DNA of 64,000 nucleotides from Megaleporinus macrocephalus (Eukaryota; Chordata; Actinopteri; Characiformes; Anostomidae): the NCBI GenBank assembly GCA_021613375.1, contig CM038704.1, positions 4,475,905 through 4,539,904 on the forward strand. The letters are read 5' to 3'. Shown piece by piece: positions 11,641 to 22,270 of this stretch. Positions within the stretch are counted from its first letter, which is position 1. Each line of letters opens with the position of its first letter. The notes beneath the pieces were generated by a model that was not told the DNA's origin, made no database searches, and saw nothing but the letters and a program-made list of their open reading frames with translations. The position numbers and the translations under genes are program-made.

Positions 11641-12497
11641 TCTGAATAAAACTCAATTATAGTGTATCTATATGTATATAGTGTGTATATAGTGTATATA
11701 GTGTGTCTATATGTATATAGTGTATATAGTGTATATATAGTGTGTATATAGTGTGTATATAGTGTATATAGTGTGTCTATATGTATATAGTGTATATAGT
11801 GTGTATATAGTGTGTCTATATGTATATAGTGTATACAGTGTATATATAGTGTGTATATAGTGTGTATATAGTGTATATAGTGTGTCTATATGTATGTAGT
11901 GTATATTGTGTGTATATAGTGTATATAGTGTATATAGTGTGTATATAATGTGTATATAGTGTGTATATAGTGTGTATATAGTGTGTATATAATGTGTATA
12001 TAGTGTGTATATAGTGTGTATATAGTGTGTATATAATGTGTATATAATGTATATAGTGTGTATATAGTGTATATAGTGTATATAGTGTGTCTATATGTAT
12101 ATAGTGTATATAGTGTATATATAGTGTGTATATAGTGTGTATATAGTGTATATAGTGTGTCTATATGTATATAGTGTATACAGTGTATATATAGTGTGTA
12201 TATAGTGTGTATATAGTGTATATAGTGTGTCTATATGTATGTAGTGTATATAGTGTGTATATAGTGTATATAGTGTATATAGTGTGTCTATATGTATATA
12301 GTGTATATATAGTGTGTATATAGTGTGTATATAGTGTATATTGTGTGTATATAGTGTATATAGTGTGTCTATATGTATATAGTGTATATAGTGTGTATAT
12401 AGTGTATATAGTGTATATAGTGTGTCTATATGTATATAGTGTATATATAGTGTGTATATAGTGTGTATATAGTGTATATCGTGTGTGTATATAGTGT
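11641..12497. repeat. GTATATA-type minisatellite with higher-order structure
   Basis: About 850 bp is built from short words (gtgtatatagt, gtatatatagtgt, gtgtctatatgtatat). Blocks starting with 'gtgtgtctatatgtat' recur, and a long stretch around 11.70-11.90 kb reappears at 12.08-12.25 kb, so larger blocks were duplicated after the first expansion. Minus-strand frames reading as Y-T-H-I-L repeats (12091-12783) come from this array and are not proteins. Confidence 0.9.
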
Positions 12498-12631
12498 ATG
12501 TTTTTTGTTCTGGAAAGAAAAGAAAGTAGAAATGATCTTCCTGCGGGTAAAAATGAGGACCATACATCTGTCTGTCCTTCAAAGAGAACTTGAGGTAACA
12601 AAGGGTTTTGCTGTAATTATCTGCGTTAAAA

Positions 12632-12635
12632 CACA

Positions 12636-12681
<46 letters not shown>

Positions 12682-13572
12682 GGGGCAGTGAAACACCCAC
12701 ATACACACACAATAGTGAACACACACTAGGGGCAGTAAAACACCCACATACACACACACACACACACACACTAGTGAACACACAGGCTAGGGGGCAGTGA
12801 AACACTCACATATATACACACACACACACACACACTAGTGAACACGCAGCCTAGGGGGCAGTGAAACACCCACATATACACACACACACACTAGTGAACA
12901 CGCAGCCTAGGGGGCAGTGAAACACCCCTACACACACATACTAATTAATACACATACTAGGGGGCAGTGAAACACCCACATAACCACACACACTAGTGAA
13001 CATGAACACTAGGGGGCAGTTAAACACACACACACACACACACACACTAGTAAACATGCACACTAGGGGGCAGTGAAACACATACACACACACACTAGTG
13101 AACACACACACTAGGGGGCAGTGAAACACATACATGCACACTAGGTGGCAGTGAAACACCCACATACACACACACTAGTGAACACACACACTAGGGGGCA
13201 GTGAAACACATACATGCACACTAGGTGGCAGTGAAACACCCACATACACACACACTAGTGAACATGTACACTAGGAGGCAGTGAAACACCCACATACACA
13301 CAAACCAGTGAACATGTACACTAGGGGGCAGTGAAACACCCACATACACACAAACCAGTGAACATGTACACTAGGGGGCAGTGAAACACCCACATACACA
13401 CAAACCAGTGAACATGTACACTAGGGGGCAGTGAAACACCCACATATACACACAATAGTGAACACACACAGACGAATGAACACACACACTAGGGGGCAGT
13501 GAAACACCCACAGACACACAAAAACACACACACACGAAAGAACACACACACTAGGGTGCAGTGAGCACACGT
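12632..13572 (-). repeat. SINE-tail minisatellite 1 (CACTAGTG / CTAGGGGGCAGTG units)
   Basis: A CA-rich array with a ~45-60 bp unit containing 'cactagtgaacacacac' and 'ctagggggcagtgaaacac'. It ends at 'gcagtgagcacacgtgggc'. On the minus strand the unit reads CACTGCCCCCTAGTG, the tail sequence of the SINE at 62.1 kb, so the array is probably a tail expansion; the SINE head itself is missing here. Antisense frames with repeated FHCPLV are read-through. Confidence 0.8.
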
Positions 13573-13589
13573 GGGCATCCAGTCTGGCT

Positions 13590-14005
13590 AAAGTTTTTGA
13601 ACGCTCCATGTTTTCACAGTATGGGCCCTTTAACCATATGGACAGAAAGTGTCTGCACTAAAATGATTAAAGGGCCCATACTGTGAAAACATGAAGTGTT
13701 CAAAAACTTTCCAAACACTCATTTCACCTCATGATTTAACCGTATTGGCCCTTTAAATATTTCAGTGTAGACCCTTTTTGCCCATAGGTTTAAAGGGCAC
13801 ATACTGTTCAATCATGAGGTGTTTAAAAACATCTCGAAACTCCATCTTCCTCTTACTTCACTTCATGTTTTCACAGTATGGGCCCTTTAACTATATGGGC
13901 AAGAAAGTGTCTGCATTGAAACGTTTAAAGGGCCCATACGATGAGAAATCTTCTCTTATTTCACTTCATGAAATGATTAAAGGGCCCATATGGCCCATAT
14001 GACAG
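13590..14005. repeat. Tandem array of GGGCCC palindromic hairpins, cluster 1
   Basis: Paired inverted words TATGGGCCCTTTAA and TTAAAGGGCCCATA occur about 43-47 bp apart, three pairs in a row (near 13620/13667, 13741/13788, 13875/13922), with a further copy at 13977. The first pair extends to 48-bp arms (13590-13637 and 13663-13710) with only three mismatches and a 25-base loop. Adjacent pairs are in alternating orientation. This is a tandem fold-back array; no coding content. Confidence 0.85.
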
Positions 14006-14523
14006 GCTGCAGAACTAATCCCTGTGAAAGCTCGCTCTCCCGCAGTCCTGCGTCAACTGTGCTGACAACAATCGGTCAACGTAAATCTTCGTTACGAGTG
14101 ATTATCTCCGCGCGCGCTCCGAGCAGGGAGAGTCGACGGAATTAAAAGCCGGAGCATCCGGCGGAAGGCTCGGCACCAGCTGCTGTTCGCCCGAACCGCT
14201 GCTCCCTTCACCACCGCCGCCGCCGCCTTCCTCGCCGGCTTAATCCCATCAGGAATTCAATTTACTTCCCCTTCAATTATCGCCTTTCCCATTGACTATT
14301 TTAAAAGGAGAAGATTTTCTTAAATCCCACTTACTATAATTAGGGCTTATGCGCGGATAAGGAAAAATTGAAGGGATCAAAGGTTGAATTCATTTGTAGA
14401 CGGGAGCCAAATTGCCACGCACTCCTCTAGATTGGACGGCGATACAAAGTGCTGGCGTAATTATGTAAATAACACCACAGAACTCACACCCAGCCCGGCC
14501 GCGTGCGCCGCTTCCAGCTGCTC
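14006..14523. other. Single-copy island between repeats; strong candidate for conserved non-coding DNA
   Basis: The block is non-repetitive, with a GC-rich first part (a CCGCCG run near 14215) and an AT-rich second part holding 'ttaatcccat' (bicoid-type TAATCC), 'caattta', 'tgtaaataa' and 'taattatgtaaat' words. It stands out sharply from the hairpin and GT arrays on either side. Conservation must be tested by alignment; no exon or splice structure is apparent. Confidence 0.45.
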
Positions 14524-14539
14524 TGTGTGTGTGTGTGTT

Positions 14540-14602
<63 letters not shown>
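14524..14602. repeat. (GT)n microsatellite
   Basis: About 79 bp of nearly pure GT with two T interruptions. Open frames reading VCVCVC or THTHTH through it are artefacts. Confidence 0.97.
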
Positions 14603-14607
<5 letters not shown>

Positions 14608-14776
14608 TTCCAGTGTTTGACAACAGACTTGTTAACTTGTGCCATCTAGTGGATTAGCTCCATCGCATTGGTCACGCCGTTAGTCCTCAGCAGTCTGATT
14701 GATCTCCTGAATCTGCACTTTCCTTCCTTTGCTCCACCATCAAACTGCCCTGCCCTCCCCCTCCCCCCTCCCCCCC

Positions 14777-15155
14777 AAGCATTCCTGCCACAGTTCTCTG
14801 TTTAAAGAACCTCTGGTCTACATTTCTCTTTCCTCTATTCACTCTTTTTACTCCACCTGTGGGATTTTTAGATGTCAGAGGGTCTCGATTCTCATATGAC
14901 TGGCCTCAAATTAACCCTACTGTGCCTTTAAGAGCGATAGATGTAAACAACCTGATGCAATACTATTCAATCTTTCAGCAAAGGTTCCTTACGGGTTCTA
15001 GTGAAGGGAACCCTATTATTTGCATACATTAAAAAAGATTCTTTGTTTTCTATAATACAAACCCTGCTGTGTATGGTTCCTTAAAGAACCTTTCCACTAT
15101 TGTTATGATAAAAAAAACACTCTTCCGGTACTAGATTGGACCCTTTCATTATTGC
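14777..15155. repeat. ~883-bp tandem duplication, first copy (shared ~380-bp part)
   Basis: The sequence from 'aagcattcctgccacag' to 'ctagattggaccc' recurs at 15660-16055 with modest divergence and small indels. The duplicated unit includes the hairpin cluster that follows this copy. It contains 'ggttccttaaagaacc', a fold-back word related to the 51-bp array downstream. Confidence 0.88.
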
Positions 15156-15659
15156 CCTTTTAACCATATGGGCAGACAGTGTCTGCACTGAAATGATTAA
15201 AGGGCCCATAATGTGAAAACATGAAGCGTTCAAAAACTTTCCAAACTCCATCCTCTCTCATTTCACCTCATGATTTAACTGTATGGGCCCTTTAAACATT
15301 TCAGTGCAGACCCATTCTGCCCATAAGTTTAAAGGGCCCATACTGTTCAATCACAAGGTGTTTAAAAACTCTCCAAACTCCAACATCACTTCATGTTTTC
15401 ACTGTATGGGCCCTTTAACCATAGGGACAGAAAGTGTCTGCACTGAAACATTTAAAGGGCCCATACTACAAAAAATGAAGTAAAATGAGAAATCCTCTCC
15501 TATTTCACTTCATGAAATGATTAAAGGGCCCATATGGCTTAATCAGACTTTACAAACTCTAACGTCTCTCATTTCACCTCATGATTTAACTGTATGGGCC
15601 CTTTAACTATTTCAGTGCAGACCCATTCTGCTCATATGTTTAAAGGGCCCATACTCTTC
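15156..15659. repeat. GGGCCC palindromic hairpin array, cluster 2
   Basis: The same TATGGGCCCTTTAA / TTAAAGGGCCCATA pairs as cluster 1, near 15160/15195, 15283/15328, 15405/15449 and 15594/15640, plus a single copy near 15520. Loops contain 'gtgtctgcactgaaa' or its complement 'tttcagtgcagac', so neighbouring pairs alternate in orientation. Confidence 0.85.
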
Positions 15660-16055
15660 AAGCATTCCTGCCACAGTTCTCTGTTTAAAGAACTTCTGTT
15701 CTACATTTCTCTTTCCTCTATTCACTCTGGTTACACCACCTGTGTGAGTTTTAGATGTCAGAGGTTCTCGTTTCTCACTGTTATATATGACTCGCCTCAA
15801 ATTAACCCTACTGTGCCTTTAAGAGCGATAGATGTAAACAACCTGATTCAATACTATTTAATCTTTCAACAGAGGTTCCTTAAGGGTTCTAGTAAAGGGA
15901 ATCATATTATTTGCATGCATAAAATGATTCTTTGTCAAGCTGATCTTTTCTATGATACAAACCCTGCTGTGTACGGTTCCTTAAAGAACCTTTCCACTAT
16001 TGTTATGATAAAAAAACACTCTTCCGGTACTAGATTGGACCCCTTCACTATTGCT
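15660..16055. repeat. ~883-bp tandem duplication, second copy
   Basis: Second copy of the 14777-15155 segment, offset by 883 bp. It runs straight into the 51-bp minisatellite, whose units resemble the 'cactattgttatgata' and 'ggtactagattgga' words at its right end. The array therefore probably grew from this end. The 163-codon frame at 15594-16085 crosses these repeats and has no recognisable domain. Confidence 0.85.
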
Positions 16056-19000
16056 ATGTGTGAAAGAACACACTTGCAATACTAGATACAGCCCCTCCAG
16101 TATTGTTATGAGTTAAAGAACCCTTTAAGTACTAGATACAGCCCTTTCACTATTGTTATAAGTTAAAGAACACTCTTCTGGTGCTAGATTGGACAGCTCC
16201 ACTATTACTATGTGTCAAAGAACACACTTTCTGTACTAGATACAGCCCTTTCACTATTGTTATGAGATAAAGAACCCTTTCAGTACTAGATACAACCCTT
16301 CCACTATTATGTGTCAAAGAACACACTTTCTGTACTAGATACAGCCCTTCCACTACTATTATGAGATAAAGAACCCTTTCTGTACTAGATACAACCCTTC
16401 CAGTATTATGAGTTAAAGAACCCTTCAGTACTAGATACAGCCCTTCCAGTATTGTTATGAGATAAAGAACCCTTTCAGTACTAGATACAGCCCTTCCACT
16501 ATCGTTATGAGATGAAGAACACTTTCAGTACTAGATACAGCCCTTCCAGTATTGCTATGAGATAAAGAACTCTTTCAGTACTAGATACAGCCCTTCCACT
16601 ATTATTAGGTGTCGAACACACTTTCAGTACTAGATACAGCCCTTCCACTATTATTATATGTCAAAGAACACACTTTCAGTACTAGATACAGCTCCACTAT
16701 TGTTATGAGTTAAATAACACTTTTCTGGTACTAGATTGAACTTTTCCATTATTGCTATGTGTCAAAGAACACTTTTTCAGTACTAGATACAGCCCCTCCA
16801 CTATTGTTATGAGATAAAGAAGCCTTTCAGTACTAGATACAGCACTTTCACTATTATTATAAGCTAAAGAACCATTTTTAGTACTAGATAGAACTCTACC
16901 ACTGTTATTATATGTTTATTGGTCTTATATAAATCCTCTCTACTGTTGTTACAAGCCAGAGATACCCTTTTCTAAGTACTAGAACCCTTCCACTTTTGTT
17001 TTGAATGAAATAACCGTTTTCAGTACTAGATATAATAACAGTGAAAGGGTTCTAAGTTTACATGTATGATATAAATCCTCTCTACTATTGTTATAAGCCA
17101 AAGAACGCTCTTTCAGTACTAGATAGAACCCTTCCGCTATTGTTATGAATAAAAAAAATCTCTTTTCAGTACTACATAGAACCTTTCCGCTATTGTTATT
17201 AATCAAAGAATCATTTTCAGTACTAGATAGAACCTTACCACCGTTATTATAAGTTTACTAGTATGCTATAAATCCTATCTACTATTATTATAAGCCAAAG
17301 AACCCTTTTCAGTACTAGATAGGACCCTTCCGCTGTTGTTATTAATCAAAGAACCATTTTCACTAATTGGTAGAACCTTACCACTGTTATTATAAGTTTA
17401 CAAATAACCCTTTTCAGTATTAGATAGAACCCCTCCACTATTATTATTAATCAAATAACATTTTTCAGTACTAGATAGAGCCCCCCACTATTATTATTAA
17501 TCAAATAACATTTTTCAGTACTAGATAGAGCCCCCCACTATTATTATTAATCAAATAACTTTTTTCAGTACTAGATAGAACCCCTCCACTATTGTTATTA
17601 ATCAAATAACCTTTTTCAGTACTAGATAGAGCCCCTCCACTATTGTTATTAATCAAAGAACCTTTTTCAGTACTAGATAGAGCCCCTCCACTATTGTTAT
17701 TAATCAAAGAACCTTTTTCAGTACTAGATAGAACCCTTCCACTATTTTTATTAATCAAATAACCTTTTTCAGTACTAGATAGAGCCCCTCCACTATTATT
17801 ATTAATCAAATAACCTTTTCAGTACTAGATAGAGCCCTTCCACTATTAGTATTAATCAAATAACCTTTTTCAGTACTAGATAGAACCCCTCCACTATTAT
17901 TATTAATCAAATAACCTTTTTCAGTACTTGATAGAGCCCCTCCACTATTATTATTAATCAAAGAACCTTTTTCAGTACTAGATAGAGCCCCTCCACTATT
18001 GTTGTTAATCAAATAACCTTTTTCAGTACTAGATAGAGCCCCTCCACTATTGTTATTAATCAAAGAACCTTTTTCAGTACTAGATAGAACCCTTTCACTA
18101 TTGTTATTAATCAAAGAACAATTTGTAGTACTAGATAGAGCCCCTCCACTATTATTATTAATCAAATAACCTTTTTCAGTACTAGATAGAGCCCCTCCAC
18201 TATTATTATTAATCAAAGAACCTTTTTCAGTACTAGATAGAGCCCCTCCACTATTGTTATTAATCAAAGAACCTTTTTCAGTACTAGATAGAACCCTTCC
18301 ACTATTGTTATTAATCAAAGAACCATTTTTAGTACTAGATAGAACCCTAACTCTGTTATAATAAGTTTACTAGTATGCTATAAATCCTATCGAGTACTAT
18401 TATAAGCCAAAGAACCCTCTTTCAGTACTAAATAGAATGCTTTCCCTATTGGTATTAATCATATAACCCTCTTTTAGTACTAGACAGGACTCTTACACTA
18501 TTTGTATGAGTTCTAGAACCCATCCACTATTATTATCATGAATCAAAAAAATCTCTTTTCAGTACTAGATAAAACACTTCCACTATTGTTATTAATCAAA
18601 GAGTCGTTTTCAGTACTAGATAGAACCCTTCCACTATTGTTATTATTTAAAGAACTATTTCCAGTACTAGACAGAATTCTTTTGCTGTTATTATAAGTTT
18701 ACTAGTATGCTATAAATCCTATCGAGTATTATTATAAGCCAAAGAACCCTTTTCAGTACTAGATAGAATGCTTTCCCTATTGGTATTAATCAAAGAACCG
18801 TTTTCAGTATTAGATAGAATGCTTTCCCTATTGGTATTAATCAAAGAACCGTTTTCAGTACTAGACAGGACCCTTACAATATTGTTATTAATCAAAGAAC
18901 CGTTTTCAGTACTAGATAGAACCCTTCCACTATTGTTATTAATCAAAGAGCCGTTTTCAGTACTAGATAGAACGCTTTCCGTATTGGTATTAATCATAGA

Positions 19001-19175
19001 ACCCTCTTTCAGTACTAAACAGGACTCGTACACTAGTGTTATTAATTAAAGAACCTTTTTTAGTTCTAGATAGAACCCTACCACTGTTATTATAAGTTTA
19101 CTGGTATTATATAAATCATCTCTACTGTTGTTTTAAGCAAAAGAACTATTTTCAGGTTCTACTACATAGAACCTG
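16056..19175. repeat. 51-bp minisatellite (about 3.1 kb)
   Basis: The unit holds 'aatcaaagaaccttttt', 'cagtactagatagag' and 'cccctccactattatt'. It is most regular, at 51 bp, from 17.44 to 18.35 kb; outside this core the units vary and are broken by recurring 'tataagtttactagtatgct' inserts (near 17.25, 18.36 and 18.69 kb). Because 51 is a multiple of three, minus-strand frames stay open with a 17-residue NNNSGGALSSTEKG-type repeat (17501-18318); this is most simply an arithmetic artefact. Confidence 0.93.
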
Positions 19176-20186
19176 CCCATGATTATGAGACAGAGAACCC
19201 TGTTTTTCAGTGTTCTACAGAACCTGTTTGCTGAGAGTTGTGCTCAGTGTAAAAGACTAACACGCCGAGAGGCAGAGTTTGAATTAAAGCTGGTCTGAAA
19301 CGTTCTGTAGGTGTATCTCGTGCTCGGCAGCCTAATGAAAGGTGGAATTGAGCTCGGCAGTGTGTGGACGCTGCGTGTAGTCGGTGGGGGACGTGGCAGT
19401 GGAAGCCCCTGAGATGTGGACTAGTGCGGATGGCCCTATTTCTCATGCAATTTACCGCCGTTCTCCGGCGGGGTTCATGCACCGCCGCCCCGTTCCCAGC
19501 CTTCCCCAGCGCCGCTGTATGCAAAGCAGACCCCCGTCATACCGCAGTGCACAAATGCACATAACAACGCTGTCAGCCGAGTGTCAAAACACTTCACACT
19601 CCCCACCCTGCAGTGTTTGTCACTGTAGACGGAGGGCGCCGCGGGGAGCCGGCGCATGTCAATAAGCCCACGCTATTGATCAAGATAGTTACTGAGAGGC
19701 TTAAGATACTCTTGCTGACCCGTAGACCCCGCAGTCCCTGAGTCCACAGGTCCCCATTGATCCTCCGCACTGGGTATGATTGGACGGGGGCGTAATGGTA
19801 CCGGAGGGAAGTGGGGGGGAGAACTCCTCCCACGATGGATGGATGTGTTCTCATTAAAGAGAATGAATATTTCATCAGCTAATGTACATCTCAGGGTTCG
19901 GGGATCACTTTCCTGTTGCCACGCTGGGCTAACAGCCACTCGTCGGAGAAAAAGTCTCTTTGAAGCCAGCGCGGAGATAAGAGCGCCGTGGAAGAGAAGG
20001 GGTCCGGGTAAAGTGGGTCACTTGAGAGGCTTCGCTACTGAATGTGACTTGTTGCTGTGCACTCTTTAGTGAAGGGCTGCCTCCATAAGGCTACATACAC
20101 TCAAGCCTTATTCCAACAAGCACTTATAAGCCTTTAGAAACGTCTATCTGCTTGCTAAGGCTGTTTCTAACTACTGCTAATATGTA
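19176..20186. other. Single-copy island; candidate regulatory DNA
   Basis: Non-repetitive sequence with a moderately GC-rich centre (19.36-19.66 kb) and words such as 'gctattgatcaag' and 'caatttaccgcc'. Several overlapping short frames exist on both strands, but none has a domain or splice context. Conserved non-coding DNA is the most likely content. Confidence 0.4.
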
Positions 20187-20707
20187 CACTACCGCTTAAA
20201 AGTTACTTTAGGATCACTTTAGAATTTCATTTCATGCAATTTTCATGCAATTCACAAACAATATTGTCCATTTCACAATTAATGTAAGTGTATCAGATGA
20301 TTTTTAAAGAATAAAAATGTTTGTATTAAAGTCTATTTTTGTATAGAGGCTTATTTTACATATAGTCTATTATCAGTAATTCTCAGTCCTCTGTCTAAAT
20401 CTCCTGGTACGACCACCAATCCAAGTTAAGGATGTTATTGGACTAATTGGTTGTTAGGACACTCTTGCTCAAGTGTGATGCACAGCTGAAAAACATTCTA
20501 CTAATAAGTGAGTATAAAAGGGAGAACAACATTCTAGGTTAGTTTAGTATCTGAAGATCAGCAGTTGATGGCTTGCTGACCGACTCAAAATGACCAGAAA
20601 GAAACAACTTTCTTTAGAGACCCGTCAGTCCATTGTTGTGTTAAGGAAGAAGATACTCCATTAAAACAAGAACATTTCACTGTGATCCCAAACTTATGAA
20701 CAGTAGT

Positions 20708-20708
<1 letters not shown>
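20187..20708 (+). mobile_element. Tc1-like MITE, copy 1 (522 bp)
   Basis: It starts CACTACCGCTTAAAAG after a TA and ends with a decayed inverted copy (...cagtagtg). The same element occurs at 38258-38534 (truncated), 53110-53627 and 59675-60164. Near its right end it carries an ATG at 20590 opening a 24-codon frame (MTRKKQLSLETRQSIVVL...) that looks like the start of a Tc1-type transposase helix-turn-helix domain, joined almost directly to the right terminal repeat. This indicates a large internal deletion of an autonomous Tc1/mariner element. Confidence 0.85.

Positions 20709-20766
<58 letters not shown>
20709..20766. repeat. (TA)n microsatellite abutting the MITE
   Basis: About 28 TA dinucleotides directly follow the right end of the MITE. 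The TA target duplication may have seeded the tract. Confidence 0.95.
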
Positions 20767-20768
<2 letters not shown>

Positions 20769-21250
20769 CAAGCAACATCTAAACAGTTATAAAAATATAG
20801 ACAAATAAATGATTCAAACGTGTCTATTCAATCTGTGTTGGAGTGTGAGGGGTTAAGTGGAAGCCTGTGAGTCTGTGTCTCCCCCTATAAGGACTGTGAT
20901 GCCTCCGCAAAGTGTTGGTGATTGGTGGTCCCACTGTTCATGTACAGAGGGGGCCAAACAGTTATAGTTCAGCGCCATACCAATTCTAAATGACAGTAAA
21001 ACTGACCAATCATATCTTCTCTCTAAGTGGGCGGGGCTTAACTATATGATAATTTCCACCCGCTGTGGCGACGCTAGCTGGAGAAACAGCCAGCTGGCGC
21101 TAGGCTACCACGGCTAGTTAGTTGGCTGAGTCACGATGGAAGCCGAGGCTTAAGGCTCACGGTTTGCTACTGCTGCTAACTCTGGTTACTTGGCTAGTGT
21201 GATCGCTCGATGCCATGCCTGACCACAATTCAGCTAGACTCGGGCCTCCA
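20767..21250. other. No gene recognised
   Basis: Mixed-composition intergenic DNA with some short inverted words (for example 'agccagctggcgctagg'). No exon or repeat family was recognised. Confidence 0.4.
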
Positions 21251-21735
21251 CACAGTCGAGTCACATTATTATGACCACCAGATAATATCCAGAGTGACCG
21301 GCCTGTATAGTACGCACAGCAGCTAGACAGACTGGGAGACTCAGTAAGATCCTGGTAGGAGGTCACAGGTATCTGGAGGTATCATGTTGACTGCAGTGCA
21401 TCCCACAGCTGCTGGAGGGAGTGTGAAGGAGGATCCATAGAGCCAACACCACCATCCAGGTGGTCCCACAGATGCTCAATTGGGTTCAAGTTTGAGGAAT
21501 TAGGGGTCCAGGGTAATACTTGGGGTTCTTCTTTAGCTCTTCCAACCAGTGTGGCACATTTCTAGTCATGTGACATGTCACATCATCTTGCTGGAAGATC
21601 CCATCCGCCCCAGAGAAGACCATCAGCATGTATGGTGTACGTGATCTGCAAGATGGGTTCAGTTAAGAGGGTCTTCCACATGGATGAGTGGGTCCAGAGA
21701 ATGCATTCCCCAGACCAGAACGCTGACACCTACAC
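21251..21735 (-). mobile_element. Tc1/mariner-type transposon relic, minus strand, truncated
   Basis: It starts with the inverted-repeat end 'cacagtcgagtcacattatt', also seen at 59338 and, inverted, at 60253. On the minus strand the right part matches decayed transposase DNA shared with 34.4-34.7 and 59.4-59.6 kb ('catccatgtggaagac'). The phrase 'ctcaattgggttcaag', reversed, encodes a piece like LNPIEH of the DDE region. It lacks the other end. At 21363-21385 it keeps the uninterrupted 'cctccagatacctgtgac', the empty site for the MITE nested in the 59.3-kb copy. Confidence 0.8.
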
Positions 21736-21744
21736 ACTGCCGCT

Positions 21745-22270
21745 CTCAAAAGTAGCCCGTAACTGCTGCCCCATTAAACATGCCCGGCAGCAGAGGGCCA
21801 CTCTGGTGTGAGAAAGTCCTGCTGCACCATTTAAGGTGGAACCAGAGAATTCCAACAAGAAGCTGGAGAATAGGAAGCCCAACTTCAGCTTAGTGTGAGA
21901 TCAGAGCTCAGCAGAGCTTTGGATAGTTCAGAAGTCTCTGAAGAACGTCTGATCTATCTAAAGCTTGGCTGAGCTCTGATCTCACACTAAGATGAAGTTG
22001 TCTAGCCGAGTGACGCACAAAACAGGTTTATAGTAGCTCTTCCGTCGCTGCCGTGTACTGATATGATACAGCTCTCATATACGCCCCTGCTCTGCAGAAC
22101 TTCTTTCTAATTTCTTCAGTTTGAATAAAGCTCTGCCCACACAGTGAACGCCAAGTGTAGGTACACAACCATGCCCCACGACTGTATATCATGTGGGCTC
22201 ATCGCACTTACAGTGCTTCAAGTACAAACCTAGATTACGGCTAGACTATGTGATGAAAAAGAGACAAGAA
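21745..22270 (+). repeat. Dispersed repeat family B, copy 1
   Basis: Shares 'gcccgtaactgctgcc', 'ccattaaacatgcccggcag', 'gagaattccaacaagaag', 'tgatatgatacagctctca' and 'caagtacaaacctaga' with 37655-38010, in the same orientation. Class unknown. Confidence 0.75.

Noticed and set aside
12091..12783. 230-codon minus-strand frame rich in Y, T, H, I and L
   Set aside because: Read-through of the GTATATA and CA-rich arrays; low complexity, no domain, no splice context.
15594..16085. 163-codon plus-strand frame
   Set aside because: Crosses the hairpin cluster and the duplicated segment; the first copy of the duplication is not open in the same way.
16056..19175. CRISPR-like look (regular repeats with variable intervals)
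   Set aside because: Contiguous degenerate minisatellite units without unique spacers, in a eukaryotic genome.
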